DNA from: Bacillota bacterium
Lineage (GTDB): Bacteria > Bacillota > Bacilli > Paenibacillales > NBRC-103111
DNA length: 64,000 bases
Direction: 5' to 3'
Assembly: GCA_023388055.1 (NCBI GenBank)
Contig: JAEWGW010000018.1
Coordinates: 1 to 64,000, forward strand
In this document: in pieces, positions 41,667-55,092 of the stretch
How the letters are laid out: every line of letters begins with the position of its first letter
How positions within the stretch are numbered: position 1 is the first letter of the stretch
Notes under the pieces: generated by a model
The model's input: only the letters and a program-made list of their open reading frames with translations
Told to the model about the DNA's origin: nothing
Database searches by the model: none
Position numbers and translations under genes: made by a program

Positions 41667-44108
41667 GTGATTTCTGTTCTCAAAAAAAGAACGCAAATGC
41701 TGTTTATGTCAGCACTACTGGCTGCATGTATGGTTGTTCCGGCGGACGTTCAAACAGCTTCAGCTGCCGAGCCTCATGCGGACAATCCCTTTGTGGGAGC
41801 CACCATGTATGTGAACCCGGACTACGCGGATCTGATTGATACGTCCATTGCCCAGGTTACCGACTCTGCACTGGCTGATCAAATGCGCACCATTAAGTCC
41901 TATCCTACGGCAGTATGGCTGGACCGGATTGATGCCATCTATGGCGGAGACGTGAATGCCGGACGCCGCAGCCTGGAGGAGCATCTGGACCTTATTCTTT
42001 CCCAGAAGCAGCCGAATCAGCCGATTGTGGCAACCTTCGTTATCTACGATCTCCCGGGCCGTGACTGTCATGCGTTAGCCTCCAACGGAGAGCTTCCGTT
42101 AACCGCAGCAGGGCTCACCCGCTACAAAACAGAGTATATCGACGAAATCGCCAAAATTTTCGCCAAGCCGAAGTATCAGGACATCCGGATCGTCAACATT
42201 GTTGAGCCGGATTCTCTTCCCAACCTGGTGACCAATCTGAGTGATCCGCAATGTGCCCAGGCTTCCTCCTCCGGCATCTATGTGGAGGCTACCCAGTATG
42301 CGTTGAATCAGCTGTCAGCGATTCCTAATGTATATAACTATATGGACATCGGCCACTCCGGCTGGCTGGGCTGGGACAACAACATGTCCGGCACAGTTCA
42401 GCTGATGACCAGCGTGGTTGGCGCCACTACCCGTGGCTTTGGGAGCATCAACGGCTTTATCACCAATACGGCTAACACCTCGCCCCTTGAGGAGCCGAAC
42501 CTGCCCAACCCGAATCTAACCATTAACGGTGCGCAGATCCGTTCCTCCGGCTATTACGAATGGAACCCCAACTTCGATGAATCGGACTATACGGCAGCCT
42601 TGTACAAAAGCTTCACCAATGCCGGCTGGCCCAGTACCCTTGGTTTCCTGATCGATACCAGCCGCAACGGCTGGGGAGGACCGAACCGTCCCACGGCAGC
42701 AGCAGGCAATGATATTAATTCCTATGTCAATTCCGGACGTGTGGACCGCCGGGCCCATCGCGGATTATGGTGCAATAACTCCGGCGCAGGCATCGGTGTA
42801 CCTCCGCAGGTTGCACCAACCGGCTACCCCTCCTCCCATCTGGACGCCTTCGTGTGGGTGAAGCCTCCCGGCGAATCCGACGGCTCCAGCGCTCTAATTC
42901 CCAACGATGAGGGCAAGGGCTTCGACCGGATGTGTGATCCGACCTATACGACCTCTGCCAACGTGCTGACAGGAGCCATGCCCAATGCGCCTGTAGCCGG
43001 TCACTGGTTTCATAATCAATTTGTCACACTGGTCAAGAATGCATATCCCGTTATTCCGGGAACCCCCGGCGGAGATCCGGTTGCCCCTGCTGCCCCTGCA
43101 GGAGTAACGGCTGTTGCGGGAGATGCCAAGGTTACACTCAGCTGGACACCCTCCTCGGGAGCCGCCAGCTATACGGTGAAAAGGGCGACGGTTAGCGGCG
43201 GGCCCTATGCGGCATTGCCCGTCAGTGTAACCGCAGCCAGCTATACGGATTCCACCGTTGTGAACGGCACCACCTATTATTATGTGGTGACTGCCTCCAA
43301 TGCTGCCGGAACCAGCGGCAATTCCCTCCAGGTCAGTGCGACTCCCGCCGAAACACCGGTGCCGACCTTACCGCCTGCACCCACAGGGCTGACGGCAACA
43401 GCAGACAACGCCAAGGTAACGCTGGTCTGGTCTCCCGTCAGCGGAGCAGCAAGCTATAACGTCAAACGCGCCACAACCAGCGGCGGCCCGTACACTACGG
43501 TAGCTCCGGGCATTACGGCTGCAGCTTACACGGATACAGCGGTCACCAATGGCACCACCTACTATTATGTAGTCAGCGCCGTGAATGCAGCAGGTGAAGG
43601 AGCGAATTCTGCCCAGGTGAGCGCGTTGACAACAGGAGGCAGCACCGGAACCGGCGCTCTTGCGGTTCAGTACAAGGTGGGCAACTCCAATGCCACGGAT
43701 AATATGATTACCGCCACCTTCAATATCAAGAATACCGGTACCACGGCCGTAAGCTTGAGCGGTCTGAAGCTGCGGTACTACCTGACCAAGGAAGGCAATG
43801 CAAGCTTGAATTTCTACTGCGATTATGCCCAGCTGGGGTCCGGCAATGTGAGCGGAGCCTTCGCCGCAGTGAGCCCGGCTAAAACCGGTGCTGACACCTA
43901 CCTGGAAATTTCCTTCGCAGCAGGAGCAGGTACAATTGCGGCAGGCGGTCAAAGCGGAGACATCCAAATCCGTGTGGCCAAGTCGGACTGGACCAATTTT
44001 GACGAAACCAACGACTATTCCTTCGACAGCACCAAGTCGTCCTTCGCAGAATGGAGCAAGGTAACACTCTATGACGGCAGCACACTGGTATGGGGACTGG
44101 AGCCGTAA
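41667..44108 (+). CDS. GH6 cellobiohydrolase/glucanase with two FN3 and CBM3
   Basis: A secreted 813-residue cellulase. A signal peptide (residues 1-35, ending ASA-AEP) leads to a GH6 domain (about 40-460). The catalytic acid is D133 in [16 protein letters not shown] follows, and the second signature is [10 protein letters not shown] with D405. Two fibronectin type III repeats (about 472-560 and 571-655) and a family 3 cellulose-binding module (about 663-813) follow. GTG at 41667 is taken as start because AGGGAG is nine bases before it; ATG at 41658 abuts that site. GH6 with loops of this type usually releases cellobiose from the non-reducing end. First gene of the operon. Confidence 0.92.
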   Translation: MISVLKKRTQMLFMSALLAACMVVPADVQTASAAEPHADNPFVGATMYVNPDYADLIDTSIAQVTDSALADQMRTIKSYPTAVWLDRIDAIYGGDVNAGRRSLEEHLDLILSQKQPNQPIVATFVIYDLPGRDCHALASNGELPLTAAGLTRYKTEYIDEIAKIFAKPKYQDIRIVNIVEPDSLPNLVTNLSDPQCAQASSSGIYVEATQYALNQLSAIPNVYNYMDIGHSGWLGWDNNMSGTVQLMTSVVGATTRGFGSINGFITNTANTSPLEEPNLPNPNLTINGAQIRSSGYYEWNPNFDESDYTAALYKSFTNAGWPSTLGFLIDTSRNGWGGPNRPTAAAGNDINSYVNSGRVDRRAHRGLWCNNSGAGIGVPPQVAPTGYPSSHLDAFVWVKPPGESDGSSALIPNDEGKGFDRMCDPTYTTSANVLTGAMPNAPVAGHWFHNQFVTLVKNAYPVIPGTPGGDPVAPAAPAGVTAVAGDAKVTLSWTPSSGAASYTVKRATVSGGPYAALPVSVTAASYTDSTVVNGTTYYYVVTASNAAGTSGNSLQVSATPAETPVPTLPPAPTGLTATADNAKVTLVWSPVSGAASYNVKRATTSGGPYTTVAPGITAAAYTDTAVTNGTTYYYVVSAVNAAGEGANSAQVSALTTGGSTGTGALAVQYKVGNSNATDNMITATFNIKNTGTTAVSLSGLKLRYYLTKEGNASLNFYCDYAQLGSGNVSGAFAAVSPAKTGADTYLEISFAAGAGTIAAGGQSGDIQIRVAKSDWTNFDETNDYSFDSTKSSFAEWSKVTLYDGSTLVWGLEP

Positions 44109-44125
44109 TTCTCCGTTTCCCGCTC

Positions 44126-44175
44126 ACCGGAGGTACGGGGTTTGGTTTGGCCCAAACCAGCCCTGTATCTTCGGT
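44126..44175 (+). other. Long intercistronic hairpin between GH6 and GH9 genes
   Basis: The halves ACCGGAGGTACGGGG... and ...CCCTGTATCTTCGGT, with TTGGTTTGG/CCCAAACCA near the loop, pair over about 24 bp, mostly Watson-Crick with a few G-U pairs. No T run follows, so it is not a usual terminator. It ends 37 nt before the next start and may protect the GH6 mRNA end after cleavage. Confidence 0.7.
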
Positions 44176-44212
44176 GCCCCTTCTGCACTTCATCCGAATG
44201 GAGGTTGTTGTT

Positions 44213-46735
44213 TTGGCCTTATTGAAGAAGCGTAAGCCCCTGCTCCTGCTTCTGGCGTGTGTGCTGACTGTTCCCCTGTTCCAAACCGCTGCCTTTGCCG
44301 ATGTTGATACCAGTCCGGTAAGGGTCAATCAAATCGGTTATTTGCCCTCCGCCGATAAAATCGCCACCATCGTCAGCACCTCCCAGGCCCCGCTGAATTG
44401 GGAGCTGCGGACAAACAGCGGTACGGTGGCGGCCAGCGGCAAAACCACCGTATACGGCCGGGATGCTGCTTCGGGGGATCAGGTGCATCATGCGGATTTT
44501 TCCGCTGTAACGGCGGCGGGGACCTATACCCTGCGTATACCCGGGACAGGCGACAGTGTGCCTTTTGTCATCGGGGCGAACCTCTATCCGGATCTGCCGA
44601 AGGAAGCAATGAACTACTTTTATTTCCACCGGATGGGGATAGATATTGAAGCCCAATATGTGCCCAACAGCGCCTTTGCCCGCAAAGCGCTGCACCCGGG
44701 GGATGAAGCCGTCAAGTGTTTTAACAACTGGTGCGGAACCGGTGTGATGAATGCCCGGTATTCCTGGGCCGATGCCGGGGACTTCGGGATTTATCCGGTG
44801 AACCAGGCCATCTCCGCCTGGACCCTGCTGAATGCCTACGAGCGTTATCCCCAGGCCTTCCCGGACAGTTCTCTGGCCATACCGGAGCTTGCCAACGGAA
44901 TTCCGGACATTCTTGATGAGGTCAAATTCGGCTCCACCTTTATGAAGGGAATTCTTCCGGCCAACGGAGGTTTGGCTACCCACAAAATCCACAACAATAA
45001 CTGGAGCGGCTTCCCGGTTACGGATATGAATGCGGAGAATGCCATGACCCGCACGGCTCAGCCGCCATCCACCAATGCCACCTATGCGGTGGCCCGGAAC
45101 CTGTCCCAGCTGGCCAGAACGATGGCTCCTTATGACAGCGCTTATGCCACAGAGGTCTGGACGATTGCCAAAACAGCCTGGACCCGTGCCGAGTCCAATC
45201 CCGTTGTGCTGTATACCGATCAAACCCAGGATGCGGATGGCGGCGGGGATTACGGAGACCTTCAGACCAGCGATGACCGGTATGCGGCGGCAGCGGAGAT
45301 GTATCTGTCGGCTTATGCCTTGAGCGATGCCAATGCGGCTGCTTACCGGACGGCTGTTACAGGCTCCAAGCATTATAAGGAGGTAGGGGATTTCGGCTGG
45401 GGGGATGTAGCGCCTACAGGCACGCTTTCGCTATTGTCTGCTGCCAATGATCTGCCTGCGGCGGATCTGGCGGATATGAAGCAGCGGGTAGCAGCGTTGG
45501 CGGACAACCTGCTTGGGATCATGAACAATGAGGGATATCCCGTTCCTCTGTCCGGAAATAATCCGTATTGGTGGGGCTCCAACTCCTCCATTTTGAACCG
45601 GATGATCTTCTGGGCCTATGCCTTCGATGACACCAAGGATTTGAAGTATCTGAAGGGTATGAATCGGGCGATGGATTATTTTATGGGGAACAATGCCATG
45701 CGTCTGTCCTACATTACAGGCTATGGCGAATATTATGAGACGGATCTCCACGACCGTCTGGCATGGGGCCCCTACCAGGCGGGAATTCCCTATCCGAAGG
45801 GCTGGTTAGCCGGAGGTCCCAACAATGATCTGATCAACGACCAGGCAACACCTACCGGACGGCCTGCAGCCAAATCCTACGCCGGGAAGAATACAGCGCC
45901 CCAAGCCTGGTGTACCAAGGAAAACACCATCAACTGGAACGGTCCGCTGGTATGGGTGGCCCAATATTTGAAGAACACGGAGAGCTATCTGACCGGCGGT
46001 ACCACCAACCCTGTAGCACCTGCAGTACCGGGAGGGGTAACGGCTGCGGCGGGCAATGCCCAGGTTACGCTGGCCTGGACGGCGGCAGACGGTGCTTCCG
46101 GCTACAATGTGAAACGCTCCACTACTGCTGGCGGTCCTTACACCACCGTCAAAGCCAATGCAGCAGGTACCTCCTATACGGACACAGGTCTTGTGAACGA
46201 TACCATGTATTATTATGTGGTCAGTGCCGTGAATGCCGCAGGAGAAAGCGCCCATTCGGCCCAGGTCAGCGCCAAACCCCAAGGCACCGTGATTCCCAAT
46301 CCCACCGGCAGTCTCAAGGTTCAATACCGTGCAGTGGATACGAATCCGACGGACAGCCAGATTGTGCCGACCCTGAACATTGTCAATACCGGCAGCAGTC
46401 CGGTGAGCCTGGATACCCTGACGATGCGTTACTATTTCTCCAAGGAAGGCAATGCCACAATGAGCTCCTGGGTGGATTGGGCGGCAATCGGGGCGGCCAA
46501 CATCCAGAGAACCTTCGCGGATACCTATGTGGAGATCAGCTTTAGCGCAGCAGCAGGCTCCATCCCGGCAGGCGGCCAAACCGGCGATATTCAGCTTCGT
46601 ATGGCCAAGTCCGATTGGTCCGGCTTTAATGAGAGCAATGACTATTCCTTTGACGCAACAAAAACGCAATTGACCGATTGGGATAAAGTGACCCTGTATC
46701 AAAACGGCCAGCTGGTATGGGGCGTGGAGCCGTAA
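44213..46735 (+). CDS. GH9 cellulase with N-terminal Ig-like domain, FN3 and CBM3
   Basis: A secreted 840-residue cellulase. After the signal peptide (KKRKPLLLLLACVLTVPLF, ending near AFA) comes a CelD-type Ig-like domain (VRVNQIGYLPSADK, about 35-115), then the GH9 barrel (about 130-590) with D187 and D190 in ADAGD and the acid E570 in CTKENTINWN. One FN3 (about 601-690) and a CBM3 (about 700-840) follow. The start is TTG at 44213, eight bases after GGAGG; the nearby ATG at 44198 is part of the binding site. The Ig-GH9 layout fits endoglucanases or cellobiohydrolases of the CelD/CbhA branch. Second gene of the operon. Confidence 0.92.
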   Translation: MALLKKRKPLLLLLACVLTVPLFQTAAFADVDTSPVRVNQIGYLPSADKIATIVSTSQAPLNWELRTNSGTVAASGKTTVYGRDAASGDQVHHADFSAVTAAGTYTLRIPGTGDSVPFVIGANLYPDLPKEAMNYFYFHRMGIDIEAQYVPNSAFARKALHPGDEAVKCFNNWCGTGVMNARYSWADAGDFGIYPVNQAISAWTLLNAYERYPQAFPDSSLAIPELANGIPDILDEVKFGSTFMKGILPANGGLATHKIHNNNWSGFPVTDMNAENAMTRTAQPPSTNATYAVARNLSQLARTMAPYDSAYATEVWTIAKTAWTRAESNPVVLYTDQTQDADGGGDYGDLQTSDDRYAAAAEMYLSAYALSDANAAAYRTAVTGSKHYKEVGDFGWGDVAPTGTLSLLSAANDLPAADLADMKQRVAALADNLLGIMNNEGYPVPLSGNNPYWWGSNSSILNRMIFWAYAFDDTKDLKYLKGMNRAMDYFMGNNAMRLSYITGYGEYYETDLHDRLAWGPYQAGIPYPKGWLAGGPNNDLINDQATPTGRPAAKSYAGKNTAPQAWCTKENTINWNGPLVWVAQYLKNTESYLTGGTTNPVAPAVPGGVTAAAGNAQVTLAWTAADGASGYNVKRSTTAGGPYTTVKANAAGTSYTDTGLVNDTMYYYVVSAVNAAGESAHSAQVSAKPQGTVIPNPTGSLKVQYRAVDTNPTDSQIVPTLNIVNTGSSPVSLDTLTMRYYFSKEGNATMSSWVDWAAIGAANIQRTFADTYVEISFSAAAGSIPAGGQTGDIQLRMAKSDWSGFNESNDYSFDATKTQLTDWDKVTLYQNGQLVWGVEP

Positions 46736-46779
46736 TTATGATGTGATTATGCTCTGCCAAATTATAGGAGGGATCATGA

Positions 46780-49812
<3,033 letters not shown>

Positions 49813-49864
49813 ACAGGCGGAATGTTACCAGAGTACCGATTAACCACATAAGGATGGTGCAGGC

Positions 49865-51646
49865 ATGTTATTGAAAAAACTTGGAAAGCTCATTCTGGCG
49901 GGCGCCCTTCTTGCAGGCGGCTTCGCAGGAGCAACCGGCTTTGCGCTGCAGAAGGCGCAGGCCGCCCCCAGCTACTACCATACCTCCGGGAATAAGATCG
50001 TCGATGCCGCAGGCAACCCGGCTGTGTTCAACGGACTGAACTGGTTCGGCTTTGAAACCTCCAACTACTCGCCCCACGGACTGTGGAGCCGCTCCATGGA
50101 CAGTATGCTGGACCAGGTGAAGGCCAAGGGGTATAACCTGATCCGTCTGCCTTACAGCAACCAGATGTTCGACGCCAGCTCCCAAACCAACAGCATCGAC
50201 GCGGTGAGCAACCCGGATCTGGTTGGCCTCACACCCATTCAGGTGATGGACAAATTGATTGAGAAGGCCGGCGCACGCGGGCTGAAAATCTTCCTTGACC
50301 GGCACCGTCCCGGCTCCGGCGGGCAATCCAACCTCTGGTACACCGCCGCTTATTCAGAGGAGCGTTGGATCAGCGACTGGAAAATGCTGGCTGAACGTTA
50401 TCTGAACAATGATACGGTAATCGGCGCAGATCTCCATAATGAGCCTCATGGCGAAGTCACCTGGGGAACCGGAGTATTGGCAACGGATTGGCGGCTGGCG
50501 GCAGAAAGAGCCGGCAATGCCATCCTGTCCGTAAACCCCCACTGGCTCATTATTGTGGAGGGCATCGATGCCAACGTACAGGGGGAAACCGGCAACTATT
50601 GGTGGGGCGGCAATCTGAAGGGGGTCAAGAATAACCCGGTCCGTTTGAATGTGCCCAATCAACTGGTCTACTCCGCCCATGATTACGGCCCCGGAGTGGC
50701 AGACCAGACCTGGTTTCACGACAGCTCCTTCCCGGCTAATATGCCTGCTGTTTGGGATAGCTACTGGGGCTATATCAGCAAGCAAAATATCGCGCCCGTT
50801 ATCATGGGCGAATTCGGCGGCCGCAGCGTAGACCTAAGCACGGTGGAGGGGATTTGGCAGAACAAGCTTGTGGATTATATCAAGGATAACGATCTGTATT
50901 GGACGTACTGGTCTCTGAATCCCAACAGCGGGGACACGGGCGGTCTGCTGCTGGACGACTGGACTACCTGGAACGCGCCTAAACAAACCATGCTGAGCCG
51001 GATCATGAAGCCCTTGACCGGCACGGTTACACCTACACCGACAGTAACTCCTACTCCTACTCCTACTGCTACGCCGACACCTACACCAACAACGACGGCA
51101 ACTCCGACACCTACACCAACAACAACGCCCACACCACCGGTAACGCCTACGCCCACTCCGTCGGTTACACCTTCGCCGACGCCGGGGACTGCCTCCCTGG
51201 TTGTCCAATACAAGGCTGCCGATACCAGCGCCACGGATAACCAAATCAGACCGCATTTTCAGGTGGTGAATAAAGGGAATACTCCGGTTTCCCTGGCGGG
51301 CCTGAAGCTCCGGTACTGGTTTACGGCAGACGGCAGCTCATCCAGCAGTTTGGTTCTTGACTACGCGGCAATGGGCAGCGCCAACCTGAGCGGTGCAGCT
51401 GTTAAGCTGGGTACCGCCAAAACAGGAGCGGACGGGTATGCGGAAATAACCTTTGGCGCTTCTGCAGGGACATTGGCGCCAGGCGCTTCCACCGGTGAAA
51501 TCCAGACCCGCATCCATAAGTCGGACTGGTCCAACTATGACGAAAGCGACGATTATTCCTACGACCCCTTGAAAACCGCCTATGCGGAATGGAGCAAGGT
51601 TACCTTGTATCAGGATGGGGGTCTGATTTGGGGGATTGAGCCCTAA
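49865..51646 (+). CDS. GH5 endoglucanase with Pro-Thr linker and CBM3
   Basis: A secreted 593-residue endo-beta-1,4-glucanase. A signal peptide ends near QAQA (about residue 37). The GH5 barrel (about 40-375) has the acid E193 in ADLHNEPHGE and the nucleophile E316 in VIMGEFGGRS. A linker of about 55 residues made of Thr-Pro repeats (about 385-440) replaces the FN3 modules of the other operon members. A CBM3 (about 442-593) ends the protein. GH5 subfamily cannot be fixed by eye; a cellulase is likely from the neighbours. Confidence 0.93.
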   Translation: MLLKKLGKLILAGALLAGGFAGATGFALQKAQAAPSYYHTSGNKIVDAAGNPAVFNGLNWFGFETSNYSPHGLWSRSMDSMLDQVKAKGYNLIRLPYSNQMFDASSQTNSIDAVSNPDLVGLTPIQVMDKLIEKAGARGLKIFLDRHRPGSGGQSNLWYTAAYSEERWISDWKMLAERYLNNDTVIGADLHNEPHGEVTWGTGVLATDWRLAAERAGNAILSVNPHWLIIVEGIDANVQGETGNYWWGGNLKGVKNNPVRLNVPNQLVYSAHDYGPGVADQTWFHDSSFPANMPAVWDSYWGYISKQNIAPVIMGEFGGRSVDLSTVEGIWQNKLVDYIKDNDLYWTYWSLNPNSGDTGGLLLDDWTTWNAPKQTMLSRIMKPLTGTVTPTPTVTPTPTPTATPTPTPTTTATPTPTPTTTPTPPVTPTPTPSVTPSPTPGTASLVVQYKAADTSATDNQIRPHFQVVNKGNTPVSLAGLKLRYWFTADGSSSSSLVLDYAAMGSANLSGAAVKLGTAKTGADGYAEITFGASAGTLAPGASTGEIQTRIHKSDWSNYDESDDYSYDPLKTAYAEWSKVTLYQDGGLIWGIEP

Positions 51647-51666
51647 GAACATAACCTGATGAAGAC

Positions 51667-51699
51667 GGAAGGGCTGCGGACGGCCGCCGCCGCCCTTCC
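51667..51699 (+). other. Intercistronic hairpin before the GH48 gene
   Basis: GGAAGGGC/GCCCTTCC form a perfect eight-bp stem, with GCGG/CCGC inside. It is followed by TCTCCATAC, not a T run. It lies 40 nt before the GH48 start and could stabilise or process the message. Confidence 0.55.
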
Positions 51700-51738
51700 T
51701 CTCCATACATCATTTGAATCTAAAAGGAGGATGGTTTT

Positions 51739-54700
51739 ATGTACGCTACACTCAGGCGCAAATGCGGTTCAATGGCACTAACAGCCGCACTTGCCGCCAC
51801 CATGTTTACCGGTGCGGCAGGTTTGCCGGTGAATACTCTGAAGGCGGCCCCGGCCAATAAGGCTCAAGCAAGTGCTGCCGCTGATTCTGTCTACAAGACA
51901 CGTTTCCTGCAGCTCTACGCCCAGCTTAAGGACCCGGCTAACAAGTATTTTTCAGCAGAAGGAATTCCTTACCACGCCATTGAGACACTGATGAGCGAAG
52001 CCCCTGACTACGGGCATATGACTACCTCAGAGGCCTACAGCTACTGGTTCTGGCTGGAAACCATGTATGGGCATTACACCGGGGACTGGACCAAGCTGGA
52101 AGCCGCCTGGGACAGCATGGAAACCTTTATCCTGCCAAGCGCCACGGAGCAGCCTACGATCTCCTACTACAATTCCAACAGCCCGGCTACCTATGCGGCT
52201 GAATATCCGTATCCGGACCGGTATCCCAGTGCCATCAACGGCAAATATGCACCCGGCAAGGATCCGCTGGACAGCGAATTAAAGGCTGCTTACGGCAATA
52301 ACCAGACCTATCTGATGCACTGGCTGGTGGACGTGGATAACTGGTACGGCTTCGGTAATACTCTGAAGCCTTCCCATACCGCCTCCTATGTGAATACGTT
52401 CCAACGCGGAGAGCAGGAATCCGTATGGGAGGCTATCCCCCATCCGTCCCAGGACAATCAGACCTTCGGCAAAACAGGCGAGGGCTTCATGTCCCTGTTC
52501 ACCAAGGAAAGTAATCCGCCCAGCAAACAATGGCGCTATACCAATGCAACCGACGCCGATGCGCGGGCGGTTCAAGCCATTTACTGGGCCAAGGAGATGG
52601 GTTATAACAACCCGGTTTACCTGGACAAAGCCAAAAAGATGGGCGACTATCTCCGCTACGGGATGTACGACAAATATTTCCAGAAAATCGGCAGCGCCGG
52701 AGCCAGCGGCTCGCCGTCTCCCGGCAACGGTAAGGATGCCAGCCACTACCTGATGGCCTGGTACACCTCCTGGGGCGGCGGACTCGGCGACAATGGCAGC
52801 GGCAACTGGGCATGGCGCATCGGCGCAAGCCACACCCACCAAGCCTACCAAAACGTAGTCGCCGCTTATGCCTTGTCCCAGCCTCAGGGAGGCCTGATTC
52901 CCAAGTCGGCCACAGGCCAGCAGGACTGGAATACCTCCTTGCAGCGCCAGCTTGAATTCTATACCTGGCTCTTAACCTCGGAAGGCGCAGTGGGCGGTGG
53001 CGCCACCAACAGCTGGAACGGCGATTACCAGAAGTATCCGTCCGGCGTCAGCACCTTCTACAACATGGCCTATCAGGAAGCACCGGTTTATTTGGACCCG
53101 CCGTCCAACAATTGGTTCGGCTTCCAGACCTGGTCGCTGGAGCGGATTGCAGAGCTGTACTACATTCTGGCCTCTAATGGAGACACCACCTCGGACAATT
53201 TCAAGATGGCCAAAACGGTTATCCAACGGTGGGTGGACTGGGCTCTCGATTATACCTTCGTCAACAAAAAACCGGTAACCGACAGTGCAGGCTATTACCT
53301 GGACTCCGGCGGCAGCCGCATTCTGGGCGGAGCTAATCCGGTGGTTGCCACCACCAGCGCCCCGGGCCAATTCTATGTGCCGGGCAATCAGGAATGGATC
53401 GGCCAGCCGGATTCCTGGAACGGCTTCAGCAGCTTTACCGGCAACCCCAGCTACCACATTGTAACCAAGAATCCCGGTCAGGATGTAGGTGTTATGGGCA
53501 GCCTTGCCAAGGCGTTGACTTATTTCGCAGCGGGTACCAAGGCAGAGACGGGCAGCTATACGGCACTTGGAACTCAAGCCAAAACCATAGCCGAGGACCT
53601 GCTGAATGTGGCGTGGGATTTCAACGACGGCAAGGGGATTGTCATTCCGGAGGTGCGCGAGGACTACTTCCGCTTCTTCGAGAAGGAAATTTATTTCCCG
53701 GCGGGCTGGACCGGTAAATTCGGGCAGGGCAACATCATTCCGGGCTCCGGCGGAATACCATCTGACCCCGCTAAGGGCGGAAACGGCGTCTACATCAGCT
53801 ACTCCGAGCTTCGTCCGAAGATCAAGGATGATCCGGCTTGGGCGGCACTCACTTCGCTGTATAATTCCTCTTACAATAAGAACACCAAAAAATGGGAAAA
53901 TGGTGCACCTACCTACACCTATCACCGCTTCTGGTCTCAGGTGGATGTGGCCACGGCCTATGCCGATTACGACCGTTTGATCGGAAGCGGCCCTGCAACG
54001 CCGACGGTTCCGCAGGCTCCCGCGGCGCTTGCGGCGGTTGCAGGCGACACCAAGGTAACCTTGAGCTGGAATGCCTCTGCAGGAGCAGCCAGCTATAATG
54101 TGAAACGGGCCACAGTAAGCGGCGGTCCCTACACAGCGGTTGCCACCGGTTTGACTTCGCCGGCCTACACGGATTTGGCTGTGGTGAACGGTACAACCTA
54201 TTACTACGTGGTAAGCGCAGTGAATACTGTAGGCGAAAGCGCCAATTCCGCCCAGGCCAGCGCCAAGCCGGCAAGCATTCTAGCTCCGGCTGCACCGGCC
54301 AGCCTGACGGCGGCGGCAGGCAATGCCCAGGTCGTATTGAATTGGGCCCCTTCCACCGGTGCCACCAGCTATAACGTGAAGCACGCTACCGTCAGCGGCG
54401 GGCCGTATGTAACGGTAGGAACAGTAACCGGTGTGACGTATACGGAGCTCAACCTGACCAACGGCACCACCTACTATTATGTAGTCAGCGCTGTGAACGC
54501 GTCGGGGGAAAGCGCCAATTCCGTCCAGGCCAGTGCAACGCCTGTAGCCAACACTCCGGGTAATCTCAGCGTCCAATACCGGGTCGGCAATGCCAACGCA
54601 ACGGACAATATGATCACCGCCACGCTTACTATTAAGAATACGGGCACAACGGCCGTGAACCTGAGCGATCTGAAGCTTCGCTATTACCTGACCAAAGAGG

Positions 54701-55014
54701 GCAGCGCCGGTCTGAACTTCTACTGCGATTATGCCCAAATTGGCACCAGCCGGGTCAGCGGAGCCTTCGGTGCGGTTAGTCCGGCCAAAACCGGGGCGGA
54801 TACGGTTCTGGAAATCTCCCTGGGCACTGGTGCGGGAACCATCGCTGCCGGCGGTCAAACCGGGGACATCCAGGTCCGGGTAGCCAAAACAGACTGGAGC
54901 AACTTCAACGAAGCCGACGATTATTCCTTTGACGGCACCAAAAACACCTTTGCCGACTGGAACAAAATCACGCTCTACCAAGCCGGCCAGCTGGTTTGGG
55001 GTCTTGAGCCGTAA
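51739..55014 (+). CDS. GH48 cellobiohydrolase with two FN3 and CBM3
   Basis: A secreted 1091-residue reducing-end cellobiohydrolase, usually the most abundant enzyme of bacterial cellulase systems. A signal peptide covers about 1-45. The GH48 (alpha/alpha)6 domain (about 50-745) carries the acid E87 in TLMSEAPDYGHMTTSEAYSY. Two FN3 repeats (from about 757 and 850) and a CBM3 (941-1091) follow; their sequences are close to those of the GH6 and GH9 genes. TAAAAGGAGGATGG gives an excellent ribosome site. It is the last gene of the operon. Confidence 0.96.
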   Translation: MYATLRRKCGSMALTAALAATMFTGAAGLPVNTLKAAPANKAQASAAADSVYKTRFLQLYAQLKDPANKYFSAEGIPYHAIETLMSEAPDYGHMTTSEAYSYWFWLETMYGHYTGDWTKLEAAWDSMETFILPSATEQPTISYYNSNSPATYAAEYPYPDRYPSAINGKYAPGKDPLDSELKAAYGNNQTYLMHWLVDVDNWYGFGNTLKPSHTASYVNTFQRGEQESVWEAIPHPSQDNQTFGKTGEGFMSLFTKESNPPSKQWRYTNATDADARAVQAIYWAKEMGYNNPVYLDKAKKMGDYLRYGMYDKYFQKIGSAGASGSPSPGNGKDASHYLMAWYTSWGGGLGDNGSGNWAWRIGASHTHQAYQNVVAAYALSQPQGGLIPKSATGQQDWNTSLQRQLEFYTWLLTSEGAVGGGATNSWNGDYQKYPSGVSTFYNMAYQEAPVYLDPPSNNWFGFQTWSLERIAELYYILASNGDTTSDNFKMAKTVIQRWVDWALDYTFVNKKPVTDSAGYYLDSGGSRILGGANPVVATTSAPGQFYVPGNQEWIGQPDSWNGFSSFTGNPSYHIVTKNPGQDVGVMGSLAKALTYFAAGTKAETGSYTALGTQAKTIAEDLLNVAWDFNDGKGIVIPEVREDYFRFFEKEIYFPAGWTGKFGQGNIIPGSGGIPSDPAKGGNGVYISYSELRPKIKDDPAWAALTSLYNSSYNKNTKKWENGAPTYTYHRFWSQVDVATAYADYDRLIGSGPATPTVPQAPAALAAVAGDTKVTLSWNASAGAASYNVKRATVSGGPYTAVATGLTSPAYTDLAVVNGTTYYYVVSAVNTVGESANSAQASAKPASILAPAAPASLTAAAGNAQVVLNWAPSTGATSYNVKHATVSGGPYVTVGTVTGVTYTELNLTNGTTYYYVVSAVNASGESANSVQASATPVANTPGNLSVQYRVGNANATDNMITATLTIKNTGTTAVNLSDLKLRYYLTKEGSAGLNFYCDYAQIGTSRVSGAFGAVSPAKTGADTVLEISLGTGAGTIAAGGQTGDIQVRVAKTDWSNFNEADDYSFDGTKNTFADWNKITLYQAGQLVWGLEP

Positions 55015-55036
55015 TATGGCATCACGGTAAAAAAAC

Positions 55037-55086
55037 GGGGCGTCCGGCAGTCAGCTTCCACTGACTTTCCGGGCTGCCCCTTTTTC
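55037..55086. terminator. Bidirectional terminator after the cellulase operon
   Basis: GGGGCGTCCGG...CAGTCAG pairs with CTGACTTTCCGGGCTGCCCC. A runs precede and T runs follow, so it can end both the GH48 transcript and the convergent TPR-SUKH transcript. Confidence 0.85.
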
Positions 55087-55092
55087 ATCCAT

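Noticed and set aside
51025..51185. Short repeated DNA motif in the GH5 gene
   Set aside because: It is the coding sequence of the Thr-Pro linker, in frame, not a regulatory or CRISPR-like repeat.
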